Shown: positions 1-8,396 of the stretch, in pieces
Numbering within the stretch: position 1 is the stretch's first letter
How the letters are laid out: each line of letters opens with the position of its first letter
Source of the DNA: a virus
IMG/VR virus record: IMGVR_UViG_3300021964_000469
Location: 1 to 25,451 of that record
Reading direction: 5' to 3' (one strand)
Length of the DNA stretch: 25,451 bases
The notes under the pieces: model-generated
What the model was told of the DNA's origin: nothing
Database searches by the model: none
What the model saw: the letters and a program-made list of their open reading frames with translations, nothing else
Translations under genes and position numbers: made by a program

Positions 1-1054
1 CTGTTTTGGATGCTGCTGCTTGTTGTGCCCAATACTTAGCAGAATAACCACTATCATCTACTGTGCCACCAGTATATGTTGCCCAATCCTTTGCTGAACC
101 ACCATTAGCAGCATTTCTACGTTGTGTACCAATAGCATATTCTTTAGCTGAATAATCCTGACCATCAACTTGATTGGTAGTATCAGTTGCCCAATCCTTT
201 GCACTTCCTGCACCATTCGTGTCATTAATGCCATTACCACCAATAGCCCATGCTTTAGCTGAATATGTATCAGGTGATGTTTCTACTTCACCATCTGTTT
301 TAGTGGCATAGTTTTCTGCAAGTATAGCATTTGCACTAGCATTTTGTACTGCTGAAAGATTGTTAGTTATATTGGTCATATTAGTTGTGTTTTGTGAAAC
401 TGTAACAACTGCATCAGCATTTGTAGCAACTGTTTGTATTGCGTTAGATGCTGTAGTTCCATCTTCTATATGTGCCAATGTTGTTATATCAGCAGAAATA
501 CCTCCTAATGTGTTTATATTTGATGTTATATTAGCAAGGGAATTAACATTAGCTATTGTAGGGCCTGCTTCAGCAGCACCAGTAGTTTCATTAAATCCTA
601 AAACAGTACCTAATCTATCTGCTTTAGAAGGAAGAGTCATAGATGAAGCGGGATCATCGTCAGCTAATTGTAAAGAACGGACAACATCATCGCTTATATC
701 ATCAGCAATTGCTGTGAATCTATCAAGCTCTGTATTTAGTTTTGCAACATCAAATGCACCTGATGATGGGAAATCAGTAATCCTATCAAGAGCTATTGAT
801 CTTGTAACAACTACAGTAGAACCACCTGTAATTCCAGTAACACTATTACCTGCTGTTGTATTAATTGTACCAGTTGCACCACTACCACCTGTTACTGTGT
901 AATGTGTAGTTAAATCTTTTTTAGTACCATCAACATAAAAATTTAAATCTTCTGCATCAAAAAACTCAAACGGAACAGTAAATTGAGTTTGAGTAACACC
1001 TTCTGCTACTGTATAAGATTCTCTTGGTGATCTGTCACTTAAAGTAATTGTCAT
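1..1054 (-). CDS. Tail fibre protein, N-terminal part (cut by window edge)
   Basis: The reading frame is open from the ATG at 1054 to the first base, giving about 351 residues with no stop, so the C-terminal receptor-binding part lies outside the window. A clear ribosome site (AAGGTG) precedes the ATG. The first ~100 residues (FEFFDAEDLNFYVDG and a following beta-rich stretch) resemble the virion-anchoring N-terminal domain of T7 gp17-type fibres. From about residue 250 there are repeats built on the motif YSAKxWA (five SAK units visible), which I know from fibres of marine podoviruses. It is the last gene of the visible late block, following the internal virion proteins, with a putative promoter element (1087-1097) immediately upstream. 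The role in host attachment is inferred from family and position. Confidence 0.85.
   Translation of the reverse strand, partial: MTITLSDRSPRESYTVAEGVTQTQFTVPFEFFDAEDLNFYVDGTKKDLTTHYTVTGGSGATGTINTTAGNSVTGITGGSTVVVTRSIALDRITDFPSSGAFDVAKLNTELDRFTAIADDISDDVVRSLQLADDDPASSMTLPSKADRLGTVLGFNETTGAAEAGPTIANVNSLANITSNINTLGGISADITTLAHIEDGTTASNAIQTVATNADAVVTVSQNTTNMTNITNNLSAVQNASANAILAENYATKTDGEVETSPDTYSAKAWAIGGNGINDTNGAGSAKDWATDTTNQVDGQDYSAKEYAIGTQRRNAANGGSAKDWATYTGGTVDDSGYSAKYWAQQAAASKT
80..202. repeat. Repeats in tail fibre gene
   Basis: A 15-base string beginning TGCCCAATCC occurs at about 80 and again at about 188. It encodes the same SAKDWA peptide on the minus strand. It belongs to a run of degenerate protein repeats (YSAKxWA units 20-35 residues apart) that probably forms a repetitive shaft segment. 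Such runs can change length by recombination. Confidence 0.6.
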
Positions 1055-1086
1055 ATTCGCACCTTATTTGTTGTTGTAATTGTGTG

Positions 1087-1097
1087 CAACGCACAAA
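1087..1097 (-). promoter_or_regulatory. Late-element site 1 (TTTGTGCGTTG)
   Basis: One of five near-identical 11-mers in the window, all with TTTGTGCRTTG on the minus strand. This copy fills the gap between the stop of the large internal virion protein (1102) and the tail fibre start (1054), so it would drive or control the fibre gene. I see no convincing sigma70 -10 box at a fixed distance. A phage-specific promoter or regulator site is an inference. Confidence 0.5.
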
Positions 1098-1101
1098 TAC
1101 T

Positions 1102-4100
1102 TTAATATCTACCAAAAGATTTGAAAGCATTTGTAAGTTGATTCATTTCATCTTTCCAAAACCACATTCTTGCTCCGGGCAAATTTCTAACAACTTGTTT
1201 AGAGCCTTCACTTACATTACCTTGAACAACATCCATTACACCTTTAGTTATATCGGTTGCTATACTTGGCCCTGCACCTAAAACATCTGTGACAGGATCA
1301 ATCACACTTGGTTTTACTGGAAACTTTGGATTAATTGTTCCCATTCCAATATCAGGGCCACCTAATTGTGCAGATGTATGCAAAGCTCTATAATAAAAAT
1401 CTGAATACATAGCAATAAGACCTGAATTATCTATCGATCTAGCTAACAAATCAGGCCATTCCATTTTATCAGTAACATAATCCGGTGTTTTTAAATCCAT
1501 AGATAAATACCCAAGTGCAACACTTGTAACAACTGCGGCAGCTCTGTTTTTAATTTGTCCTTGTGCAAAGGCAGCAGTAATTTTGTTGGTCGCAGCAAAT
1601 GTATAAGAATAAAATTGAAATGGTAACCCTAATAATCCGTTCTCAATTCTTGCATATCCACGATATTTAGGGTCTTCTGACAAACCAAAACGTTTAGCAA
1701 CACGCATAGGTATATAAACAATACCATCAACAATATTAGGTTTGTCTGCCGGTGTTCCCATTAATACAGTATTTAATATTCCACTATTCATTGAGCTTCT
1801 AAATGCTTGCGTTGCATCTGCATCAGCCCATTTAATAGTATTTGGCAAATAAAGACCTCCATCAGTTTGCTCTACTGGCATTGCTGCAATACGTCTTGCC
1901 ATACTTTCATCAATATTATATTGAGCAAGCTTCATGGTATCTTGTGCTGTAGCTTTACCTTCGGCTATTTGTTTAGATAACTTTATTAAGCTATGTCCAC
2001 GAACTACAGAATCAATAAATTTCATAGTATGTGTCATTGGAGTCAAACCATTTAAAAAATAATACGCATTTCTAACTCGTGTCATGATTCCATCTTCGAG
2101 AGGATTGTTTGTAACATCCTCAACCAGTCTCATATGCACATCACCTTTAACTAAATCTGCTAATTCACCTGCTAAACGACCTTCTGCTCCTGACAATTTT
2201 ACCCTGTTATCTTTTAATATTGCTAACAAACCTTGCATAACATCGCCAAGTTCATGTTCCATAACTATTTTTGCAAAATCGGGTAATGTAGCAAAACCTG
2301 CTGATCCTAAATAATTTAATTGTGCCATATCACGCAATATTCTAGCAGTCTTTTGGTCTAGCGTATTAGGGTCACGCAAAACACGACCAACTATACGATC
2401 ATGTAAATGCATAAAGTCTTTACGTGTTGCATTAATTTCATCTATTGACTTTCCTGCTGCATACAACTCATCATCCATATCATCAAGAACATCATCTAAA
2501 CTTCTATTAAATGATTTTTGAAATTCATACTGACCTGCAACTCTTTGGTTATATGCCCTCATAACCTTCAATGGATTTAATTCAATAAACTCTGTAATTA
2601 ATTTATTGGGTATATCTAATGTTCTATGTTTAAAATGTTTTGATACACCATGCCCAAAAAACTGTATTGATTCATCTGATGTGTCATCTAAACCTAAAAT
2701 CCTGTCAGTAGTTTCATTAGCTCGTTTCAACAAAGCTTCAGGTTGTGTAGCCTTACCTATTTCAAATGGGGATAAAGCAGGCTTTTGTTCTAGCTCACCA
2801 TATTTATTTCTTACAATAATTTTAGGATTATCCCTAAACCAATTCACAAGTCTTTCAACAAAGACATCACGATTATCTCGTATTTTATCCTTTAATAAAA
2901 ATCTAGGAAAAAAACTTTCTTCATTCGGTGGTAATATTTTTGTGTCTTTGATTTCCTGTAATGTAAATTCTAATTCTTCTGAATCCCTTTTTATTCTATC
3001 ACGACTTCTTCTTAAATTTCTTAAACGCTCCAGTTGACCCTTTGACAAATATTGTTTTGTTATTTTCTTTTCAATTAGCTTTGAAAAAAGATTGTGTTGT
3101 TTCGGAGTAAAATAAACACCCTTACTTTTTTGTTCACGTAGTTTCTTTTCTAACTCACCCATCCTATTTGTAAAAAAACCTTCTGCCTTTTTAGCTTCAA
3201 GATCATCAAGTATGGATTGTGCCTTTTGGCCTTGAGTTAGATTCGATTGATTTAATGAGTCTATAAGCTCATCAACCTTTGCAATTTGTTCTGGAACTTT
3301 ATCTTCCATCTCTTTAATTAGTTTGCTTTTCTTTTCTAACCTTATTTCGTTATTTATTAATTTACGTTGCATAGATACTGTGTCACCAATTTGACCAGTT
3401 TCCTTCAATCGTTTTTCCCATTTTGTCCAATGCTCTGTCCACAGTTTTGCTAATTGCTTTTCATTTTCATCTAATGGCAAACCTTTAATATGCTTTTCAC
3501 TTACTTCATTAAGCCAATCATTATAACCTTTTTTGTTTACATCAACATCAAAGGTAGGTGTAGATTTGTGATAAACATCACTGTATAATTTTCGTGACTG
3601 ATCATGTATTGTTATCCACTCACCATTTAAAACTTCTTTATTTTGATGTACTGAATTACCTACTGACTTGCCATATTTGTTTAAATTTAATCTTAAGCCT
3701 GAATCGTTAGCTAATTTTAAAAATGCAAGCTTCACACTATCAGGTTGATCTGATTGCAATATACGTTTCATTGCAGTTGTAACACCTTTAAACAAAAAAC
3801 TATTCATAAACATGTTACCATCAAATCCATAAGGATCGTCTATGCCTGCTGTTTGTGATGTTATTTCTATTTGATTACGAATATGCAGTTCTTTATCTAT
3901 TTCTTTTAATTCAATATTATTTTCATCGATTGCTCTGTTAATACCATCTATTTGCAATCGTATCTTTTTTTCTTTGTTCTTCAGATCATTAAGTTTTTTG
4001 TTTTGCACTTTTGTAGGTTTGGAAACACTGCTTTGCAAAGATTGCTGATATGTATCAATATCATTAACAACTTTATCATGTGCTGTTTTTAATTTATCTT

Positions 4101-5235
4101 TATTCTTATTAAGACCAAATTCTTCTTTTGGTATACTTTCTCTTCTTGCATTTAGTTTTTCTAATTTAGTTTCTGCAAATGGTTCTTTTGCCTCGAGTTT
4201 AGAGTTAAATACAGATTGATTACCAGTATCATTTTTACCAAAACGAATTACCTCAAAGTCACCTTTAGCTATCTTCATATCACCGGGAACAAATATTTCC
4301 CCCATAGCTTCACTCTTTGCTTTGTATTTTTCTAAAGCACTTTTCTTAATTCTAAATATAACTGCATCATCGCCTGCTTCTGTGTCAGGAAACCTTTGCA
4401 TAAGCTCTTTATCTTTATAAGCTGTATATGTTACCGATGTATCAAAGTCTTCACCAAGAGACACACCAAATTGTTTTTCGCCAACAAAATCATCGGCACT
4501 ACCTTTTAATGTAAGATTGCCATCTGTATCAATAAATGTTTCTATCTTTTTGTTTTTAATATTTGTTCCATGATAAACAAATTCACCACCTCTAACACTT
4601 TCTTCAGGAATACCAAGCTGTCTATTTAACTCTCTTATGTCCTCTTGCATTCTTTGTTGAACTTTAGCTCGTTTAGTAAGAGGTATTGAAACTAAACCAC
4701 CAAGTATCATTCCCCCTGCAAACGCTGTTCCTACATTGAAAACACTTTCTTCAACAGTTCCGACAGGATCAAATGGATAACGTGCAGCTTCAAGCCCTGT
4801 TTGTATAGCAGCCGTTCCTGCACCAACACGAAAAGCTGACCTTGCAATACCAACCCCAAAGCCACCAAAAGGTAAAGCAAATAAATTTATTGGGTCAAAT
4901 ATACCTGCACCAATCTGTGACAACATGCTACTATTGTAAAGCACTTCACGTCTTTTTTTGCTATCATCTATTCCACGTTTCATTTCAAACATATGTTCTT
5001 GATTGTTTGCTCCAATCAAATCAGGTGCGTACTCTTCATAACCTTCCATGTCTTGTAAAGGATTGTATGTCGAGTCAAAAGCATCACGATACTTAAAGTA
5101 ATTCCCTATAGATTCAAAGATTGGATCGTATTGATATGCTAATGAAGCACTTAATGTTTCTGCAAATGTTGGTGTTGGTGAAAGTTTATTTTCTACACCT
5201 GAAACATATTGAAAAGCATATGGATTTACTGTCAT
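1102..5235 (-). CDS. Large internal virion protein with ADP-ribosyltransferase-like domain (T7 gp16-like position)
   Basis: A 1377-residue protein, close to the size of T7 gp16 (about 1318), and the last and largest of three internal-protein genes. It is likely packed in the head and ejected with the DNA. Residues ~105-185 are glycine-rich and hydrophobic, fitting insertion into the host envelope. Residues ~218-335 look like an ADP-ribosyltransferase of the polyvalent-protein (ART-PolyVal/PARP-like) type: VYHGTN at 220-225 supplies the His-Gly pair, a Phe-Gly and Tyr-rich segment follows at 256-272, and GEIFVPGD at 312-319 supplies a candidate glutamate. Residues ~370-760 are highly charged and probably coiled coil. 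I see no lysozyme or transglycosylase motif. Its ATG directly follows the stop of the upstream gene, with AGGTG as ribosome site. Confidence 0.75.
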   Translation of the reverse strand: MTVNPYAFQYVSGVENKLSPTPTFAETLSASLAYQYDPIFESIGNYFKYRDAFDSTYNPLQDMEGYEEYAPDLIGANNQEHMFEMKRGIDDSKKRREVLYNSSMLSQIGAGIFDPINLFALPFGGFGVGIARSAFRVGAGTAAIQTGLEAARYPFDPVGTVEESVFNVGTAFAGGMILGGLVSIPLTKRAKVQQRMQEDIRELNRQLGIPEESVRGGEFVYHGTNIKNKKIETFIDTDGNLTLKGSADDFVGEKQFGVSLGEDFDTSVTYTAYKDKELMQRFPDTEAGDDAVIFRIKKSALEKYKAKSEAMGEIFVPGDMKIAKGDFEVIRFGKNDTGNQSVFNSKLEAKEPFAETKLEKLNARRESIPKEEFGLNKNKDKLKTAHDKVVNDIDTYQQSLQSSVSKPTKVQNKKLNDLKNKEKKIRLQIDGINRAIDENNIELKEIDKELHIRNQIEITSQTAGIDDPYGFDGNMFMNSFLFKGVTTAMKRILQSDQPDSVKLAFLKLANDSGLRLNLNKYGKSVGNSVHQNKEVLNGEWITIHDQSRKLYSDVYHKSTPTFDVDVNKKGYNDWLNEVSEKHIKGLPLDENEKQLAKLWTEHWTKWEKRLKETGQIGDTVSMQRKLINNEIRLEKKSKLIKEMEDKVPEQIAKVDELIDSLNQSNLTQGQKAQSILDDLEAKKAEGFFTNRMGELEKKLREQKSKGVYFTPKQHNLFSKLIEKKITKQYLSKGQLERLRNLRRSRDRIKRDSEELEFTLQEIKDTKILPPNEESFFPRFLLKDKIRDNRDVFVERLVNWFRDNPKIIVRNKYGELEQKPALSPFEIGKATQPEALLKRANETTDRILGLDDTSDESIQFFGHGVSKHFKHRTLDIPNKLITEFIELNPLKVMRAYNQRVAGQYEFQKSFNRSLDDVLDDMDDELYAAGKSIDEINATRKDFMHLHDRIVGRVLRDPNTLDQKTARILRDMAQLNYLGSAGFATLPDFAKIVMEHELGDVMQGLLAILKDNRVKLSGAEGRLAGELADLVKGDVHMRLVEDVTNNPLEDGIMTRVRNAYYFLNGLTPMTHTMKFIDSVVRGHSLIKLSKQIAEGKATAQDTMKLAQYNIDESMARRIAAMPVEQTDGGLYLPNTIKWADADATQAFRSSMNSGILNTVLMGTPADKPNIVDGIVYIPMRVAKRFGLSEDPKYRGYARIENGLLGLPFQFYSYTFAATNKITAAFAQGQIKNRAAAVVTSVALGYLSMDLKTPDYVTDKMEWPDLLARSIDNSGLIAMYSDFYYRALHTSAQLGGPDIGMGTINPKFPVKPSVIDPVTDVLGAGPSIATDITKGVMDVVQGNVSEGSKQVVRNLPGARMWFWKDEMNQLTNAFKSFGRY

Positions 5236-7932
5236 TTAAAAAGCACCTAATGGCATAATACTTTTACCCATTCGTTCTTTAGTTATCTTGTCTTGTACTA
5301 ATTGTTGATTGATAGCTTCTTGTGCAAGTTCTTCCGATCCTATGTCATCTTTTAATCTATCTTCTTGTAGTCTTAAATCAGATAACTGTTTTTCTTTAAT
5401 TTTTCTTGCTGTAACTTCTCTTGTTGACCATGCATACATAGTTGGATTACCTTCTTCATTATTACCTAAAATAGGTATAAGCTCACCACCGGGGGTAAGT
5501 TCCATTGCATAATAGATAACTTCACCACCATATCCTTCATCAATATTTGTGGGTGATATAGGATATGGAACAAGGTATGCTTTTTTTTGATCTCCAGTTT
5601 TTGCAACATCAACAGCAGTTCCAAGTCCCTTAATAGCTAAATATGTTGGGGGAGAAGCAAAGAATAAATTTCTATCTGCTTTTAATTTATCAAAGAAACT
5701 GCTTGAACTACTAATAACTCCTGTATTTAAAGTATATCCATTCGGAAGTTCATCTTCTACAGTTTCAAGAAATTGATCTGCTAATTCATCATCAGGCAAC
5801 ACAGCTTCTATTGCATACATAGAGCGATTTACAAGCCCATTAGGATCAGCAACAATACCGTTGGTAGGTAAAAACTTTGTTTCCACAAAGTTAGTTACTA
5901 GGTTATCAATTTTTTCTTTATCCTTTATTCCTGATGATATCAAATATTCTACATATGGTGTCATTTCATTAACGACATTGTAATCTAATTTATTAGTATG
6001 ATTTCTTAAATATTTTTGCACATCACCTGACTTGCCTTTATGCAATATCATTCTTACTGAATTATCAAATTCAGTTTTGTTTTCTCTACGCATTTTAATA
6101 TTATTAAGTATATCATTAAATTTATCCATGCCTTTGATTTCAGCAACATCTAATGCAGCCAACAACAAACCACTTGTTTCGGCACTAATTCCACCTTTAA
6201 CTGTTAGTTTGTTTTGGAAGTTATTAGTATTAGGATTTAAAAACCTTAAATATCGTGCTGCTCTATTAATAGCAACAGTTTGCTGTTCACCTGTTAAATT
6301 TTCATCTGCTAATTGTTGCATTTGATTTACTATTGTAGGAGGTACATATCCCTTTTTTCCTACATACATATCAATTTCTGAATTATCTAATGATTCTTTT
6401 GTATAAAAATATGATTTGTCTTTTCCATTTAATATGCGGTCTTCAACTCGTGTGTTTGTTTTCTTTGTTGGTGGTGCTGAATTTGTTTCAATATCATCAT
6501 TAAGATTTTGTTCTTCTATTGATTTATTTGTTTCTACTTCACTTTGTTTTACTAATGCATGTAATTGTGAAAAACTTTGTGCAAGTTTATTGTTTAATGA
6601 ATCAGGTGTTGCTTTTAAAATATCTTTAACTGGCTGAACAAGCTCTTCTCTCAATCCTGATGTTTTTACACCATTAGATATAATTGCTTGCCTAATTGCA
6701 TTAATGTCTTTTGACGTTATATCTGTAATTTTATTTAAAATATTATTTTTAATACCATCTGTAATAGCTTGGTACATTGATTTTTCATTATTTAAAACAG
6801 TTTCCTGCCCTATATTACCTATTTGTTGTAAGTTTTTCTTTTCCGTTTCCATCACAGATTGCATTATTTTTTCAATATCTTGAGATGTGTTTGCGTTTTG
6901 TAAATCTGTAATAATTTTATTATTGAATGCCTGTTGTTCTTTTGTTGCTTTGTATGCTCTTATTGGCTTAAGTCGATTTCTTTCAAGTTTGGCATCTTGT
7001 TCTATTTGGTCTGCATTAGATTTTAATACTTGAACTTGTTTATTTAAATCAGGTAGCAAACTAGTTTCTAAAGAATCAATAGCAAGTTTTACTGACTCTT
7101 TATATTTGTCAGGTACATCGTTTAATGTTACACCATTGCTTAATATAGCACTTTGTATTTTAACAAGTTCACTTGAGGTTGCATTTCTAATACCTTGTTT
7201 TAATGAACCAAAATTTTGTGCAACTAATGCAGCGTCTAATAAATTATTAACACCACTTTGCTTTACATTCATATATTCATTTGGTAACGATTTTATTCTT
7301 TCAAGTAAGTTGTCTAAAGATTTTTGTGCTTCTGGTGAATTTGTTTCAAATAATGTAGGTATATTTGAAATATTATTTTCTATAACTTTTAATTCGTTTG
7401 AAAGGTGATATTCATTTTCTCTAATACCATCTTTTATTTTTAAATCATTTCCATGTTGTGCATAAGCTTTTGAAAATATATTTTTAAAATCTTCAATGTA
7501 GTTTTCACCACCAGTTTCAGCCATCCTCATACTTACTTCATCAAGATAAATTTTTGCTTTATCTTTAAACTCTTGCTCGTTTTTTGCAGTTTTTCTTATG
7601 TCAGCAAGACCTGTTTCGGTATCAGTTTGTATTGCATTGGCCATTTTTTTTCTTAGTAAAGGCTCTGCTGTATTTCTTGCAACTTGGCTAAGATTTGTTG
7701 GCAGTTGACGCATAACTAAATTATTGTCTTCATCAAGAACAGACAAGTTCATTACTGTTTCTTGACCAAGTTTTTCTTGTTCAAATACTGCATCTTTAAA
7801 TGCTCTGTCTTGTATTTCTGAACCAAGCTTAGCTATTGCATTTCCAACCTCTGTTGCACCTGTATTTGTGCTTATTATTCCACGAGGTCTGTTAACAAAT
7901 GTTGTTGTTTTTGCTCTTATAAATTCTGCCAT
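5236..7932 (-). CDS. Internal virion protein (T7 gp15-like position)
   Basis: An 898-residue, mostly helical, Asn/Lys/Gln-rich protein between the small internal protein and the 1377-residue one. This order matches gp14-gp15-gp16 of T7-like phages, where the three form the core above the portal and are ejected to extend the tail through the envelope. I find no catalytic motif. The N-terminus (FIRAKTTTFVNRPRG) is a basic segment, and long heptad-like stretches run between residues ~180 and 480. The start overlaps the stop of the upstream 154-residue gene, and the stop abuts the next ATG, so the three are translationally linked. The function call rests on order and size, not on recognised sequence identity. 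Confidence 0.65.
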   Translation of the reverse strand: MAEFIRAKTTTFVNRPRGIISTNTGATEVGNAIAKLGSEIQDRAFKDAVFEQEKLGQETVMNLSVLDEDNNLVMRQLPTNLSQVARNTAEPLLRKKMANAIQTDTETGLADIRKTAKNEQEFKDKAKIYLDEVSMRMAETGGENYIEDFKNIFSKAYAQHGNDLKIKDGIRENEYHLSNELKVIENNISNIPTLFETNSPEAQKSLDNLLERIKSLPNEYMNVKQSGVNNLLDAALVAQNFGSLKQGIRNATSSELVKIQSAILSNGVTLNDVPDKYKESVKLAIDSLETSLLPDLNKQVQVLKSNADQIEQDAKLERNRLKPIRAYKATKEQQAFNNKIITDLQNANTSQDIEKIMQSVMETEKKNLQQIGNIGQETVLNNEKSMYQAITDGIKNNILNKITDITSKDINAIRQAIISNGVKTSGLREELVQPVKDILKATPDSLNNKLAQSFSQLHALVKQSEVETNKSIEEQNLNDDIETNSAPPTKKTNTRVEDRILNGKDKSYFYTKESLDNSEIDMYVGKKGYVPPTIVNQMQQLADENLTGEQQTVAINRAARYLRFLNPNTNNFQNKLTVKGGISAETSGLLLAALDVAEIKGMDKFNDILNNIKMRRENKTEFDNSVRMILHKGKSGDVQKYLRNHTNKLDYNVVNEMTPYVEYLISSGIKDKEKIDNLVTNFVETKFLPTNGIVADPNGLVNRSMYAIEAVLPDDELADQFLETVEDELPNGYTLNTGVISSSSSFFDKLKADRNLFFASPPTYLAIKGLGTAVDVAKTGDQKKAYLVPYPISPTNIDEGYGGEVIYYAMELTPGGELIPILGNNEEGNPTMYAWSTREVTARKIKEKQLSDLRLQEDRLKDDIGSEELAQEAINQQLVQDKITKERMGKSIMPLGAF

Positions 7933-8396
7933 TATACACTCACAGTTTTTGGTGCAGGTTTAATTTTAGAATATTGATGACCTGCGTTTAATAAACTACC
8001 TATTGCATTTATATTACCTACAGTTCTTGCGTTTCTTGCTCTTAAATTAGCTGTTTGTATACCCATTGTCCTTTGATTTTGTTCGGACATAAATTGCAAT
8101 CTTTGTCTTGATGTTTCGGTTTCAAATTCTTTTTTAGCTCTTTCTCTAATAGCAGCTAATGATCTGTCAGTACCTATGTCTCTTCCCATAATGCCACCTA
8201 AAGAATCATTTATGCCTTGCATAGTTTGAAAGTTAGCCATTCTTATATTATGTTCTTGCATTGTTTGAACTACAGCATCTTTCTTTTGTTCTTCTAGTTG
8301 TGCTGCTTGCGCCCTAGCTTCTGCTGCTTTTGCTTTGCCTGCTTGCATTGCACCATATGCACTAACAACTGCACCTGCTACCATCCACCAACTCAT
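7932..8396 (-). CDS. Small internal virion protein (T7 gp14-like)
   Basis: A 154-residue protein. It begins with a short hydrophobic helix (MSWWMVAGAVVSAYGAMQAG), followed by a long Ala/Gln/Glu-rich helical region (KAKAAEARAQAAQLEEQ) and another amphipathic helix. This pattern of N-terminal membrane-seeking helix plus coiled coil is typical of gp14-type ejection proteins, and T7 gp14 is about 196 residues. The gene starts in an ATGA overlap with the end of tail tubular protein B and ends one base inside the start of the 898-residue gene. The role in DNA ejection is inferred from family resemblance and gene order. Confidence 0.7.
   Translation of the reverse strand: MSWWMVAGAVVSAYGAMQAGKAKAAEARAQAAQLEEQKKDAVVQTMQEHNIRMANFQTMQGINDSLGGIMGRDIGTDRSLAAIRERAKKEFETETSRQRLQFMSEQNQRTMGIQTANLRARNARTVGNINAIGSLLNAGHQYSKIKPAPKTVSV

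Noticed and set aside
360-902. Long plus-strand frame of 180 residues
   Set aside because: It lies fully opposite the tail fibre gene, has no ribosome site, and its Val/Ala/Ser-rich content mirrors the fibre's Thr-rich codons.
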